From Lonicera japonica (Eukaryota; Streptophyta; Magnoliopsida; Dipsacales; Caprifoliaceae), in contig CM038466.1 in the NCBI GenBank assembly GCA_021464415.1, positions 48,855,356 to 48,919,355 of the forward strand: 64,000 bases of DNA, read 5' to 3'. Below, in pieces: positions 34,010-45,261 of the stretch. The notes beneath the pieces are model-generated. The model saw only the letters and a program-made list of their open reading frames with translations, did no database searches and was not told the DNA's origin. The position numbers and the translations under genes were made by a program. Position 1 is the stretch's first letter, and each line of letters opens with the position of its first letter.

Positions 34010-37000
34010 AAACATCATACCATGCTATTGTTATGTTTGTGATGAATCACTTGGAGCTCCTTGAGTTTGTTGCTAACTACATTGTGTTTGAGATGCATGC
34101 CCTTGACCACTCCTTCTAGCCTACACATATAACAAATTTTCTTATGAAATTCATTATATATAATAAATGTGCAAGTTAAATACAAAAACACATACCTGGT
34201 ACCTCTCCCTTGCCATCCTTTGCAATTGAGTTGCAGTAGTGAAACCCCTGCCCACTCCACCAACACCCCCAGTGCCACTGCTTACACCACCACTGTTTCT
34301 TCCTCTTCCTCTACCTCTGCCAACTGTAGCACCACTGCCCTTGCCTCTACCCCCTGCACCACCACCACCACCAACACCTCTGCCTCTACCCCTATTGCCC
34401 CTACCCCCTGCACCATCACTACCACTGCCATTGCCCACTGACCCCCCACCACTTGCAGCAGTGCTCCCCCTCTATCCCTTACAACTTCTTGCATTGTGGC
34501 CTGGATTGCCACATTTTCTACATGTCATTACCACCCCTATCTTCCCTAACTTTCCACTACTGCCCCCATATTTTTTCTTTTCATCTCCCTTCTTGTTTCT
34601 TGTCTTTTTAGGCCTCCCAGCTTGGGTTTCAACTTCAGGTGGAACCAATGGAGCCTTAAGAGACTGTGGCCGCATAGGCATACCATTGATTGGTTTAATT
34701 ATATGATCATAAGCCTCTGAGTACTTTTGCATAGTGGAGTAAGAGTGGACATAGTTTGTTGTCTTTTCTGCTTGGCTCATTATTGAACACACAACATGCA
34801 CACATTGAATGCCACTCAGTTTCCACACTCTACAAGAACATGTTCTATGTCTTAAGTTTACCATAAACTGGACAATTGGGCCAGCACTGACTTGAAATTC
34901 ATCTCCTCCAGACCACTCAGTAATATAATTATTTGATAAAGTCTCAAGTTCAGCTAATTTATTTTCAATCTTAGGGCACATTGGGTTAGGATGTAATCTC
35001 ATTTTTTTTCTATTTTTCCTTATCCTCACCATTAAAAAAGTCCTAATTGTTTCAAACATAGATACAATAGGATAAAGCTATTAAACACTTCACAATGGTT
35101 ATTGATAAGAACATCACATTTAGAATAAGTTTGGAAGAATGACATAGACCAATGTTTTGGGGAAGCATTTTCCATCAACCAGTTGTATGCCTCAGCCTTC
35201 ATTTTCTTCATTTCTTGCATACATAATTCAAAACACTCCTCTGTGCTAGCTTTAGCACATTTCCAAAGCCGGTCCTTCAACCTTTTCCCACTATAACTCT
35301 TTCTAAAATTGGCATGATGGTGCCTAACACAAAATCTTCTTTCTGAGTTGGGCACCAAATCATGTAGTGCCTTGTCCAACCCCTGAAAAATTATAAAATG
35401 TAATGGGATTACAAAATTATATATATATATATGAAAGAAAACAAGTGAAATCACAAAAGAAAACAAACTTAAATAATTACCTTTTGTTGATCACTCATGA
35501 ATGTAAATATGTGTTGATTATCCTCCACAATTCCAACATCATCACAAAGAAGCTTTAAGAACCATGTCCATGATCTCTTGGTCTTTTTTTCAACCACATC
35601 GTATGCAAATGGATACATGCCATTGTTGGCATCAATGCCCACGGCACTCAACAGCTGTCCTGGGAATGGTCCTTTTAAAAAGCACTCATCAAGTCCAATA
35701 AATGGTCTACAACCCTTTTTGAACCCCTCCTTTAGTGGCCCCAAGCAACAATACATCATTTTAAACCTCTGTTTGCCATCATTAAGGTTTTCCTTATGCA
35801 CAATAATAGTTATATTTGGCATCACCCTCTTTATCTCACCATAATAATTCCATATCAACTTATACTATTCTTTGTGATTCCCCTTAATTAGCTCTTCAGC
35901 CTTTCTTTTAGTTTTGTAGAATTGGTTTTTTGTAATCACTACTTTTTGATTCTTTTTTACAGCCCCCCTTAAAGCTTGCCAAGGCATGTCAGGATTTGAT
36001 TGAAACATATACTCATATTTCTTTGGCAACCACTTATAGTTCACATTTCTGTTTTAATTGGCATTCCTACAGTTGGTGTGCTTAAGATTGACAGTATTTA
36101 CTTGTAATGTTTCTTCACTTTTTACTATTGAAGCATACACCATCCATTTACATGGACTCTTACACTTTGCCCTCACCCTATACTTCTCATTTGTATTGAA
36201 TTTTATTTGATTCCTATGCAAAATTGAGTACTCAGTAACTTCCCTTTTAAAGTCATCCGCACATGCAAACAGTTTACCAAGTTCAAAGATGGGACATTCC
36301 ATATCTTTTTCAGCATTAAACTCAGGAAACCTGCCTTTTCTAGTACAACCATCCTCCTCATCTGAATCTATACTTATAAGATCATCTAAATCCTTCATGG
36401 TAGACCACTCATCATTGACATCATCATCCACCATGTGCACCTCATTGGCAACACCCTCTTCTTGCACATTAACTTGTGGATCTTCAGTATCACTCACAAT
36501 TATATTTGTACCCACATCTTTATCATCTGCCTTATTTTCATGCCCCTCTCCCTCATTATCATGTCCTTCCCCTTCATTATCATTCATATTATCAGCCCTA
36601 TCTCTTTCATTATCATGCCCCTCCCCCGCATTATCATTCACACTCTGCCCTCATTATCATTCATACTTTGACCTTCATTTTGCATTCCCTCTTCACTATG
36701 TGTAGGTGGATATACTACATTAAGTGGAACATATTGGAAAAAAAAGTCATTATGTTACAAGTACACATCAACGACCCTATATGCAGGAATCCACTTGGTC
36801 AATTCCCTAATGTCTTTATCACCAACTAATTCAATCAGGGCATCTTTATCAGTAATGAACTTATCCAGGCTTCTATAATAATAACTAGTAACCTCGGGTG
36901 TTCTTAACTCCTTAGCCATTAACAATATTTCATGAATAGACAATCTATCAAGATCAACTTTGTCAGCATAAGCTACCTCCCCACCACTATAAACCAACTC

Positions 37001-37062
37001 TGGTGCATAATCAAACTTCCTACTATGATGAATTACAATGGTAAACAGAGAAGAATCTTTTG
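34010..37062 (-). pseudogene. MURA-type transposase of MULE-2, several disabling changes
   Basis: From right to left: PB1-like N-terminal block (FTIVIHHSRKF, VYSGGEVAYADKVDLDRLS) from an acceptor at 37063; acidic Asp/Glu/Asn repeat region; MuDR DNA-binding-like block (CPIFELGKLFACADDFKREV, KCKSPCKWMVYAS); MULE catalytic domain (CRPFIGLDECFLKGPFPGQL, RSWTWFLKLLCDD, FMSDQQKVII) at 35858-35469; FCVRHHHANFRKSY; SWIM finger (CSCRVWKLSGIQCVHVVCSI); zinc knuckle (CRKCGNPGHNARSC); Gly/Arg-rich tail. Damage: stops near 36755, 36054, 35856 and 34472, a frameshift near 36645, and a deletion near 35075 after CEVFNSFI. The catalytic Asp in GLDECF and the Asp in SDQQK remain. It would have moved MULE-2 and related elements. 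Confidence 0.9.
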
Positions 37063-37516
37063 CTGGAAATTAACAAGAATAAACATATTAACATACAAAA
37101 GAGAAATAAAAACCACGAAAAAAAACAGAGCATCAACGAAATGGGTTTCAAATATATAGTAGTTGTGCCCTAAAACCCTAAAAAACAAAACATCAACGAA
37201 AAAGAGGTGAAATACATACACATTTAGAACCATAAAACCCTACAAAACGATATCATTTAAACCCTAAAACAAACCGTAAAAACCCTTAAAAATTCAAAGA
37301 AGAACATATTTACGAAAAACTTACGATAGAATTCTTCATAAGCTTGTATCGGATCATCATATAGCCGCAATCCCCAATCCACGGCGTACCAAAATAAATT
37401 TTCATAAAAGAATCTCCTTTGAAGAAAAAATTTGCTTTGTGGTTGTGGGTTGCTTATTTACTTTAAAGATGAAAAATGGTTGAAATAGGTCACTTTTATT
37501 GTTACAGGTATTATGA

Positions 37517-37739
37517 AGAGGGGATGGTGTATTTTTTAGGGAAAATGACAATTTTAGCCTTCAATGAGGCCAAGTGCTGGGCACATGGCTTCAATCCGTC
37601 ACTTTTAACAACTCATTTGGACGAAATGGGCATTTAAAAACTCGGTCAAAAGTTTGATGGGTAAAATGGTTCTTTTTAAAGTTCAGTGACCAAAATGGTA
37701 CTAAATCAACAGTTTAGTGGCCAAATGGGCTATTTACTC
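37517..37739 (-). repeat. MULE-2 terminal inverted repeat, right (223 bp)
   Basis: Ends GGCCAAATGGGCTATTTACTC at the outer edge; inverse of 32770-32992 with scattered differences. Confidence 0.95.
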
Positions 37740-37748
37740 AAAGATCAC
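37740..37748. repeat. Target-site duplication of MULE-2, right copy
   Basis: AAAGATCAC, identical to 32761-32769. On the minus strand it overlaps the splice donor GTAAGTGATC of the interrupted PMD gene. Confidence 0.9.
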
Positions 37749-38494
37749 TTACCTCCCACAGATATGAGTAGCCGTTGTGACTCGTCAACACTCCCAGGGA
37801 AAAATGCTCATAAAATGGTAGAGAGTCACTAAACCCATACTAGCTCAATTGTAATTTGCTATTTGGGAGAAGTGCGTGAAATAGTGCAGGCACCAAAGAT
37901 GTACAACGCTGCCACTATTGGTAACAAGGGCCTGTCCTAACATGAATAATAAGAAGCACCGAGCACGCTGTCAGACTTATCCAGCATTCAATACATCGCC
38001 CTATGTCTAGCCCTGTAAATAGTGCCTCAAGTCCTTAATCCTGATAGCGTTTTCCCCGTGAAGAAGGAATACCAATCCAAGGGCGCGCTCTATGCCAAAC
38101 TCGATCACCACCCTCCTCCGATCGATGTGAATCGGCTTTCCAATAAAAGCTAGCTTGGTTATAATGCAGAAGTCTAGGGGAGTCATTGTCAGCTCCCTGA
38201 ATTTGAAATGAAAGATGTTGGTGGATTCCCACCAATACTGGGCTAGCGCCGAGTTCATAATGAGCCCCCATTCCTCGGGGACCCCACTACCGAATCCAGG
38301 AAAACACCAAAATTCACCGAGTGAATAAGAATGGACACCTTCAAAGGGCAGCTCGCCCAGAGATCTCCCAATATGCTCCTGGCCACTGCGCGGCCTCGAA
38401 CCCTATCTTCCAGCAACATATGACAAGTCGTAAGAATCAGGTAATATGCTAACATTGTCTTCCATGAATATTTTAGTAATTTTTTACCAAACAT
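37749..38494 (-). pseudogene. Plant mobile domain (PMD) gene, N-terminal part
   Basis: From right to left: HSYSLGEFWCFPGFGSGVP, then ALAQYWWESTNIFHFKFREL followed by MTPLDFCIITKLAFIGKPI, the signature of the PMD (aminotransferase-like) core; later ARALLLFMLGQALV and a partner stretch to the exon end at about 37752. Frames change between pieces and stops occur (for example near 37856), so it is not functional. PMD proteins are either host silencing/genome-stability factors or transposon passengers; the transposon-rich setting favours the latter. Confidence 0.7.
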
Positions 38495-39760
38495 GTAATC
38501 ATTTATGCTAAACTTTGTCTTGCATGGGGCGTTTTAGTAATTTTTTATCGAAGAGGTAGCCACTTACACTAACTTTGTCTTACAGGAGCATTTTAGTAAT
38601 TTCTTATTGAACAGGTAATCATTTACGTTAACTTTGTCTTGCAGGGGCATTTTAATAATTTTCTACTGAACAGGTAATGATTTATGCTAAACTTTGTCTT
38701 GCAGGGGCATTTTAGTAATTTTTTACTGAACAGGTAGCCATTTACGTTAACTTTGTCTTTCAGGGGCCTTTTAGTAATTTCCTAACAAACAGTAGCCATT
38801 TATGCTAACTTTGTCTTTTAGGAGGCATTTTAGTAATTTTCTACCTAAATGGTAATCATTTATACTAACTTTTTCTTACAGAGGCATTTTAGTAATTTTC
38901 TAGCAAACATATAATCATTTATGCTAAATTTGTCTTGCAGGGGCATTTTAGTAATTTCTTACCGAATAGGTAATCATTTATGCTAAACTTTGTCTTGCAG
39001 GGGTATTTTAGTAATTTTATACAAAATAGGTAGCCGTTTACGCTAACATTGTTTTTCAGGGACATTTTAGTAATTTTTTACCTAAATGGTAATCATTTAT
39101 GCTAACTTTGTCTTTCAGGGGCATTTTAGTAATTTTCTACCTAAACGATAATCATTTATGCTAACTTTGTCTCGTAGGGGCATTTTAGTAATTTCTTACC
39201 GAACAGGTAATCATTTATGCTAATTTTGTCTTACAGGGGTATTTTAGTTTTTTTTTCTACCAAACAGGTAATCATTTATGCTAAACTTTGTCTTGCAGGA
39301 GCATTTTAGTAATTTCCTATTGAACAGGTAGCCATTTAAACTAACTTTGTCTTTCAGGAGCATTTTAGTAATTTCTTATTAAACAAGTAGCCATTTACGC
39401 TAACTTTGTCTTTCAACGGCATTTTAGTAATTTTCTACCTAAATAGTAATCAATTATGCTAACTTTGTCTTGCAGGGGTATTTTAGTAATTTTTTACCTA
39501 AATAGTAATCAATTATGCTAACTTTGTCTTGCAGGGGCATTTTAGTAATTTCTTACCGAATAGGTAGCCATTTGAACTAACTTTGTCTTTTAGGGGTATT
39601 TTTGTAATTTTTTTACCTAAACGGTATTCATTTAGTACTAACTTTGTCTTTCGGGAGGCATTTTAGTAATTTTTTAGCTAAGTGGTAGCTATTTCTACTA
39701 GTATTTGTCCTTTAGGGGCATTTTGGTTATTTTACACTAAATTGGCAATAATTTACGAAT
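38455..39760. repeat. Minisatellite, about 59-60 bp unit, about 22 copies
   Basis: Each unit carries GGGGCATTTTAGTAATTT, an ACCTAAATGGTAATCATTTA-like middle, and CTAACTTTGTCTTGCAG. Spacing between GCATTTTAGTAAT cores is 59-60 bp almost throughout. Units vary at several positions. It directly adjoins the start of the PMD fragment. Confidence 0.95.
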
Positions 39761-39777
39761 CTTTTTAGACGAACCCG

Positions 39778-40030
39778 TATCCTGAAATGGTAAGACAAAC
39801 AACCCGTCTCCTGAAATGGAAAGACACCCCATTTTCCGAAATGGTAGGACACCTAGACTCCCAAAAAGGTAAGACAACATGTCTCTCAAAATGGCAAGGC
39901 TCCTATATACCAAGATGGTAAAATCCTTTGTCTACTTAAGTGGTAAGACCTCATTTTTACTGCCTAAGTGGCAAATCCCTTGTCAACCTAACTGGTAAGA
40001 CGTCTTGACTGCCTAAGTGGTAAGTCCTTT
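39778..40030. repeat. Second tandem array, about 27-bp unit, about 10 copies
   Basis: Units of the form CCTGAAATGGTAAGAC with variable spacers, at about 39780, 39808, 39836, 39862, 39888, 39917, 39943, 39970, 39992 and 40012. The core resembles CCTAAATGGTAA of the 60-bp array beside it. Confidence 0.8.
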
Positions 40031-40600
40031 TATTATTATTGTTATAATTATATCCAGCTTGTTTTATTCACTAAGTTCTTTTTTAGGGGCATTTACATAA
40101 ATTTACAACTAGTATATTATATATCACAATCAATCATTAATTAATGATGTCACTCTTAAGGTAGGTAACAAGTTTACCCTACTCACATCCAAACACAAGC
40201 ATGCGCGCACACACACACACACACATATATATATACCTATTTATTACTAACAAAAAAAATGCAGAGTAATCACAGAAAAGAACATGGGATATAATACACA
40301 CCTGCATTCGAGGCATGGCACGAGTGCAAAGATGGCTATTCGGATCCTGAAACCAAAACTATGTGTTCGTTGTCGGCTGACACCCGACTATGTAATACAC
40401 TTGATGGTGGCCTTCCATTGCGACCATGGCCCCTTCATACTAAACGTTAGCCCAATCATCCTCATGAAGATGAGGAACGAATTGTCCACCTTTAAAATAA
40501 AAGTTGTTGTTCTAGCCCATGTTTCCGTTTGCTGCATTGACGTATACTTGGTGGATCGGGATCATGTAATTTTTTATTGCTAAAATAGGAATGTGAAAGA
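40031..40600. other. Non-coding stretch with CA/TA microsatellite
   Basis: Contains a CA run then TA run at about 40207-40237. A 99-residue frame at 40284-40583 shows no family resemblance. Nothing else seen. Confidence 0.5.
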
Positions 40601-41346
40601 AAGAAGTGAATTTATTGACGCGAACCCGGATCGTCTTTCCTAGACAGGCTAATTGATCCTTAACCCTTGAACTATAAACGTAGCAAGAACCTTGGAATTC
40701 GTCGAAAGATGGAAGGCGAAAACCTTAACCCAATGCTTAAAGAAGCGTAAACCTTGGTATGATTGAAGACGCCACAATTAATTGGTGGAGAATTGATTGA
40801 TAAGTCAAGAACAATTGAATTAATCAATTCAACATGTTCTTAGAGAACACAAAGAGAAAATTCTCAATATTATTAATCATCAAAACTTCTTAAAACAATG
40901 AATCCATCTCTTTTAAATAGGAGAATAAAACAGTTAGAAACCTTATACAATAAGGAAACTAATTCTACTTAGGAAAAGGAAAAATAACTTATAGAATAAT
41001 CCTAATACAATAAGGAAACTAGTAATAAGATAATAAGGAAAATATTCAAAAAGAAAATTACTAATTCTAATTCCTAATTGAATAATGAGACTCAAGGAGC
41101 CCTATTAATTTAAAAACAACTTAAATTAATATCTTTTAGATTATTCCAATGAGCCTCCTTGCGGTTTTAACCTTTTGAACTTCCACGCCTAATCTTTAGG
41201 AACCCCATGGAATGCATAATCATCGTTTAAGCTTCTTGCATCAAGCATGTGAAATTATATGAAATTCCTTTTGAATTTCCATGCTATATCCTTATAATTC
41301 ATTATGTGTGGATCATTGTTTAGAATGCCATCAACCACCATGGTTG
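40601..41346 (-). mobile_element. Probable LTR-derived sequence on -, unresolved ends
   Basis: Read on the minus strand it has the layout of an LTR: AT-rich upstream region, TATA-like CTATTTAAAAGAGATGG (about 40909-40925), then a transcribed-like part ending near CCGGGTTCGCGTCAATAAA. The LTR ends are not identified; a solo LTR has inserted at its right side. Confidence 0.4.
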
Positions 41347-41351
41347 AATAG

Positions 41352-42661
41352 TGTGAGAATCCGGACCCGCGACCCGAGAGGAGAGTCCTCGTTCTCGGTT
41401 TTGAAGAAAAACGTGTTTTGTAGAGTCGCCAGTTTGTTTTACAAGAAAACAAACAAAAGATCGTACGAAGGACAATTCGAAAGTGAATTATCTTTCATAT
41501 GTTTGAAACCAGAGATTTATTTTGAAAATTTAATTTGCTAGGGTTCGGGAACTACGTTACGAATTGGGAAGGTGTTAGGCACCCAATTCGCCCTTTCGGT
41601 CTCTTAATGGATCATGTATTTAATTCCTATTTTAGATATCTTGCAAGTAGTTTGAATAGTTTTCAGAATAGTCCTTTCCAGATAAATTCAATTAAAGCAG
41701 TATTTTGAAATCAGACTCGAGCTTTGCGAGCACCTACGTATTCATTCGTAGAATGAAATCAGAGCCTCGTAGTTCCATTTGTTTGGAAACTGTTTTTGTA
41801 TTTGGCTTTGTTTTGAAAACGTGTCAAAACGGATTTTAGTTTTCTTGTAAAGTTTAGAAAGGATTTATTTTGAAAGCAGTGAACTTCTTTGCAAGTTATC
41901 TAATTTTCTGTATTAAAAGTGAAACTAAATGCAGTATTGAAATTAAGGAGGGTTGTAGAAAATATACCTGATGCGCTTGAAGAAGAAATAAGAACCTTGC
42001 CTTGCCTTGATTGATCCTTTCTCTCTCTAGAACTTTCTCTCTCTAAAACTTTCTCTCTCTAGAAATTCTCTCACTAAAACTTTCTCTCTCAGAATTTCTC
42101 TAAAAATGACTCTCTGATAATTTTGACAGAGTTTTTACTTACTAAAAACACTATTGAGTGTTGATCCTCTCAAATGAGACCCCAAGGGTCCTATTTATAG
42201 CAAAAATCCGCCAAAAATGCTCTAAAAGAGGCCAACCGCAGGGGTAGCCGCATGGGGTGCGGCTAGGGCGTGCGACAGGGGTGTGCCAACCGTACGGTTG
42301 GCAGGTAGCCGTACGGTTGGGCGTGCGACAGGCGGCGGCGGTATGCGCCAACCGTACGGTTGGGAGCCAACCGTACGGTTGGGAGCCAACCGTGCGGTTG
42401 GGGGGCGTGCGGCTGGCTATAAAAAAAAACCCAAATTTTCTAACGGGGCGCTGCCTCGCACCCCTCGACCTTACCGGGCAGGTCGATCCCCGTCCTAGTA
42501 AGCGAAGTGGCGACATGGTTGTGGTAGATTCCTAACGCGCCCGAAAATCAGGGTTTTTTCTAAACGGTCTCCTGTATGCATGACGACTCAAGAGTTGATG
42601 TAGAATGCTTGTTTGGATGAAAATTAGGTTCACACGAGAGTCGTGGATTGGGGTGTTCACA
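41352..42661 (+). mobile_element. LTR-B: solo LTR (1,310 bp) with perfect target duplication AATAG
   Basis: TGTGAGAATCCGGACCCGCG to GGGGTGTTCACA, flanked by AATAG at 41347-41351 and 42662-42666. Shares GAGTCGCCAGTTTGTTTTAC (41423) and GGGAAGGTGTTAGGCACCC (41565) with LTR-A and LTR-C. Contains CT-rich tandem repeats (about 42010-42095) and a set of palindromes (42286-42401). Confidence 0.9.
42286..42401. repeat. Repeated 16-bp palindrome CCAACCGTACGGTTGG
   Basis: Perfect copies at 42286-42301, 42348-42363 and 42367-42382; one-base variant at 42386-42401; partial copy (GCCGTACGGTTGGG) at 42308. The last three are 19 bp apart. Confidence 0.95.
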
Positions 42662-42666
42662 AATAG

Positions 42667-43060
42667 AAACTAGAGCAAAGCTGTATTATATCATTTATGT
42701 AGGAGAAGATGAATACGGAGCAAAAGGAAGAAAAGTAGCGTATTTTTGCAAGAAAACAAAAGTGAAGAAACTGTTTGTCCCGGAAAATATCAACAGAGGA
42801 CAAGAGACCGATCGGTCTCTGATAAGGCCGAATTAGTCTTTACACCATCCTACTTGGTTTTCAAAGTTTTTCGATTATCATTCACCGGGAAACCAATCAG
42901 TATTCCTTTTGAGCGAATCGGTCTTCCTACACTCTCACTCAGTCCTCAAGAGTTTTCAATTGGCATTCAATAGTTCTACTAGCAGTTCGCCTACCAGCCT
43001 CCGAATGTTTGAATTTTAAAAAATCGGATCAACGAACAAGGGTCGTAAAATTGCGAGTCT
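42667..43060. other. Interior of an older LTR or retroelement, non-coding
   Basis: Contains GACCGATCGGTCTC-type palindromic motifs (about 42808), which recur at about 45530-45600 and 46275, on the far side of LTR-C. It is therefore continuous with 45262-46430. Confidence 0.45.
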
Positions 43061-43065
43061 TACAT

Positions 43066-45256
43066 TGTGAACACCTCATTTTGTGACCCCCGCAAGAATC
43101 ACGAACTCTAAGAAAATGAGCACACATGCATGCACAAGCATTCCTAGATGCACACATACCATATACATGTGATACAAGTCAAAGAAGGAAGCCGAAAAGA
43201 CACCCGAATGAGAAGTTACGAGAATTACCGGAAGCCGCCGGAGCCAAAAACCGTCAAAACTCCTAAAAACTTGTGAAAGGAGAATTAATCATTTCTGATT
43301 ATCCTCAAAATTTGAGGGTTATTAGCCATTATCACAAAGGGAAACATACTCAAAAATCAGCCCAATCTGACTGTCGGATCTCCGAGAATTCAGAAAATCG
43401 AGAGTCTACTTCAGGTAATCAAAAGACGACCTTCCAAAGTCCAAATGAGCTGAAATTTGGTCAGTAGATAGGGTATATCATGAGGAACAACATGTTAAAA
43501 AATCAATTTAATATGATGTTTATTTTGACCGGAATTGAGAAAAATCCATTGCACGTGTAATCAGGGGATTATCTGCTGACAAACCCTTCTCCTTGTTTGC
43601 GAACAAACCCTTCCCAGTCGATTTTTCATTTTGATACTTTCCAACCTCCTAAAATAACTAAATTTTGAGAAGAGATAGAAAATGTTACTGGGAATAACAT
43701 ATTAAAAAATCAGTTCGATTCGACGGTCGGATCTTTAGGAATTGGAAAAACCGGGAATTCGGCTTGGAAAATTAAACGGAGGCCTTCCCGATGTCCAAAA
43801 ATTCTAAAATTTGTACAGAAGGCAGGAATTATCATGGGTAATAACATGTTAAAAAATCAGATTAATCTGATGTTTACTTTGGCCAGAATTGTGAAAAACC
43901 ATTGCTCATGTAATTAGGGGATTGTCCGCGGACAAACCCTTTCTAGCCGATTTTTTGTTTTGGTACTTCCCGACTTCCCAAAGTCATGAAAGTTTATGGA
44001 GAGCTAGGAAATGTTACTGGAAATAACATACTAAAAAATCAGCTCGATCCGACGGTCGGATCTTCAGAAATTAGAAAAACCGTCACACGTGTAAAACAGG
44101 GGTTTGTCTGCGGACAAAGACACGCCCTTTGTCCGCGAACAAACACACACCCTTTGTTCGCAGACAAAACCTTCCCCTTGTCCGTGGACACGCACTTCCA
44201 CCTCGGCCCATCAATTATTCTATAGTTATAAATACACCTGCACTGACCCCATTTGAGGCATCAGTGAGCTCTGGGACTTCAGGAACAGTGCTATAAAATA
44301 GTATTATACTATTTTCGAGGCTCTCAGGTATTTTATATTTTAATTCGGCTTTAATTCTTTATCTGTCCTTATTTTATCAATTATAATTAATCAATTGCAT
44401 GTAAAAATTGTTGTTTATCTCAAAATCAGTCCAGATTTCACATTTAAAACCCATTTTCAAAATCGAAGGCGTAAAACGAGCTGTAAACCATTTTTAAATA
44501 TATTTTTACCAGTTAATTTCACAAAATTCTAGTTTTATCAGTCTTGGTTTATGAAGGAATCAATACACATTTATATCTGATTTAATCTATAAATCGCGAT
44601 ACTTATGTAAATATCCAATATAAAAGTACTAGGTTCGTCAATGCCGGTTTAAGTTATTAAACTGTGGTACGCTATTGACAAACAAATCTCGAGGATTGCC
44701 GGATGTTAGATTCCACATCAAATTAGCTTCTGAAAAACCCTAAATCTTTCCAAAAGCATTTATTTTGCTATCTATCATTATCAAAATCATTTTTCAAATC
44801 ACACATGCACACTGATTTCTAAAATCAAAAGGTGAAATAAGAAGCACATAGTTTTCATCCCCATCCCAAAATCTCGTTTTTCCTAAAACTATGGACCGAT
44901 ACGCAATAACATCGATTAACATGCAAATCTTCGATTATAATTCCACGCATATCCTACTTAGAGATCGAAAGGGCGAATTAGGGTGCCTAACACCTTCCCA
45001 ATTCGTAACTTAATCTCCAAACCCTTTGAATCAACTGGTTTCACATTAATTGTGTTTAAGAGGTCGTTTAATTCATAAATGTTTCTCTTTTACACAGACT
45101 TTTGTTTGTTTAGTAAAACAAACTGGCGACTCTGATTCCTTTGTAAATCGTCACCTTTTTCCTTATAATAAAACGAACCGTTTTTCAAAATTAAAACCGA
45201 AAAACCAGAGGAATCGCCGTCGCGGGGGCAGGGCATCGAGGGCGCGGGTTCTCGCA
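43066..45256 (-). mobile_element. LTR-C: solo LTR (2,191 bp) on -, perfect target duplication TACAT
   Basis: TGTGAACACCTCATTTTG at the left and GGCGCGGGTTCTCGCA at the right are the inverse of the LTR-A ends. TACAT flanks both sides (43061-43065, 45257-45261). Conserved blocks appear inverted (GGGTGCCTAACACCTTCCC at 44981, TGGCGACTC at 45124). TATA-like and poly-pyrimidine features occur, but no coding region. Confidence 0.9.
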
Positions 45257-45261
45257 TACAT

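Larger units (their letters stand above)
32770..37739 (-). mobile_element. MULE-2: complete Mutator-like element, 4,970 bp
   Basis: Bounded by long inverted repeats (32770-32992 and 37517-37739) and by the exact 9-bp duplication AAAGATCAC. Inside, a MURA-type transposase is read on - and a GRF zinc-finger gene on +; the two converge, with about 460 bp between them. It is inserted within the PMD gene. Both inverted repeats read inward AGTAAA(C/T)AGCCCATTTGG and differ at roughly one base in twelve. Confidence 0.95.

Noticed and set aside
34169..34706. Pro- and Thr-rich frames on +
   Set aside because: They are the complement of the Gly/Arg-rich tail of the MULE-2 transposase on -.
36289..36829. 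Ser/His/Ile-rich frames on +
   Set aside because: Complement of the acidic repeat region of the MULE-2 transposase.
38455..39760. CRISPR-like array
   Set aside because: Units are 59-60 bp and alike throughout, with no distinct unique spacers, and the setting is eukaryotic.
40284..40583. 99-residue frame on +
   Set aside because: No family resemblance on either strand.
42151..42535. Frames of 71-121 residues over the palindrome cluster
   Set aside because: GC-rich repeat DNA in LTR-B; frames are open on both strands because of the palindromes and match no family.
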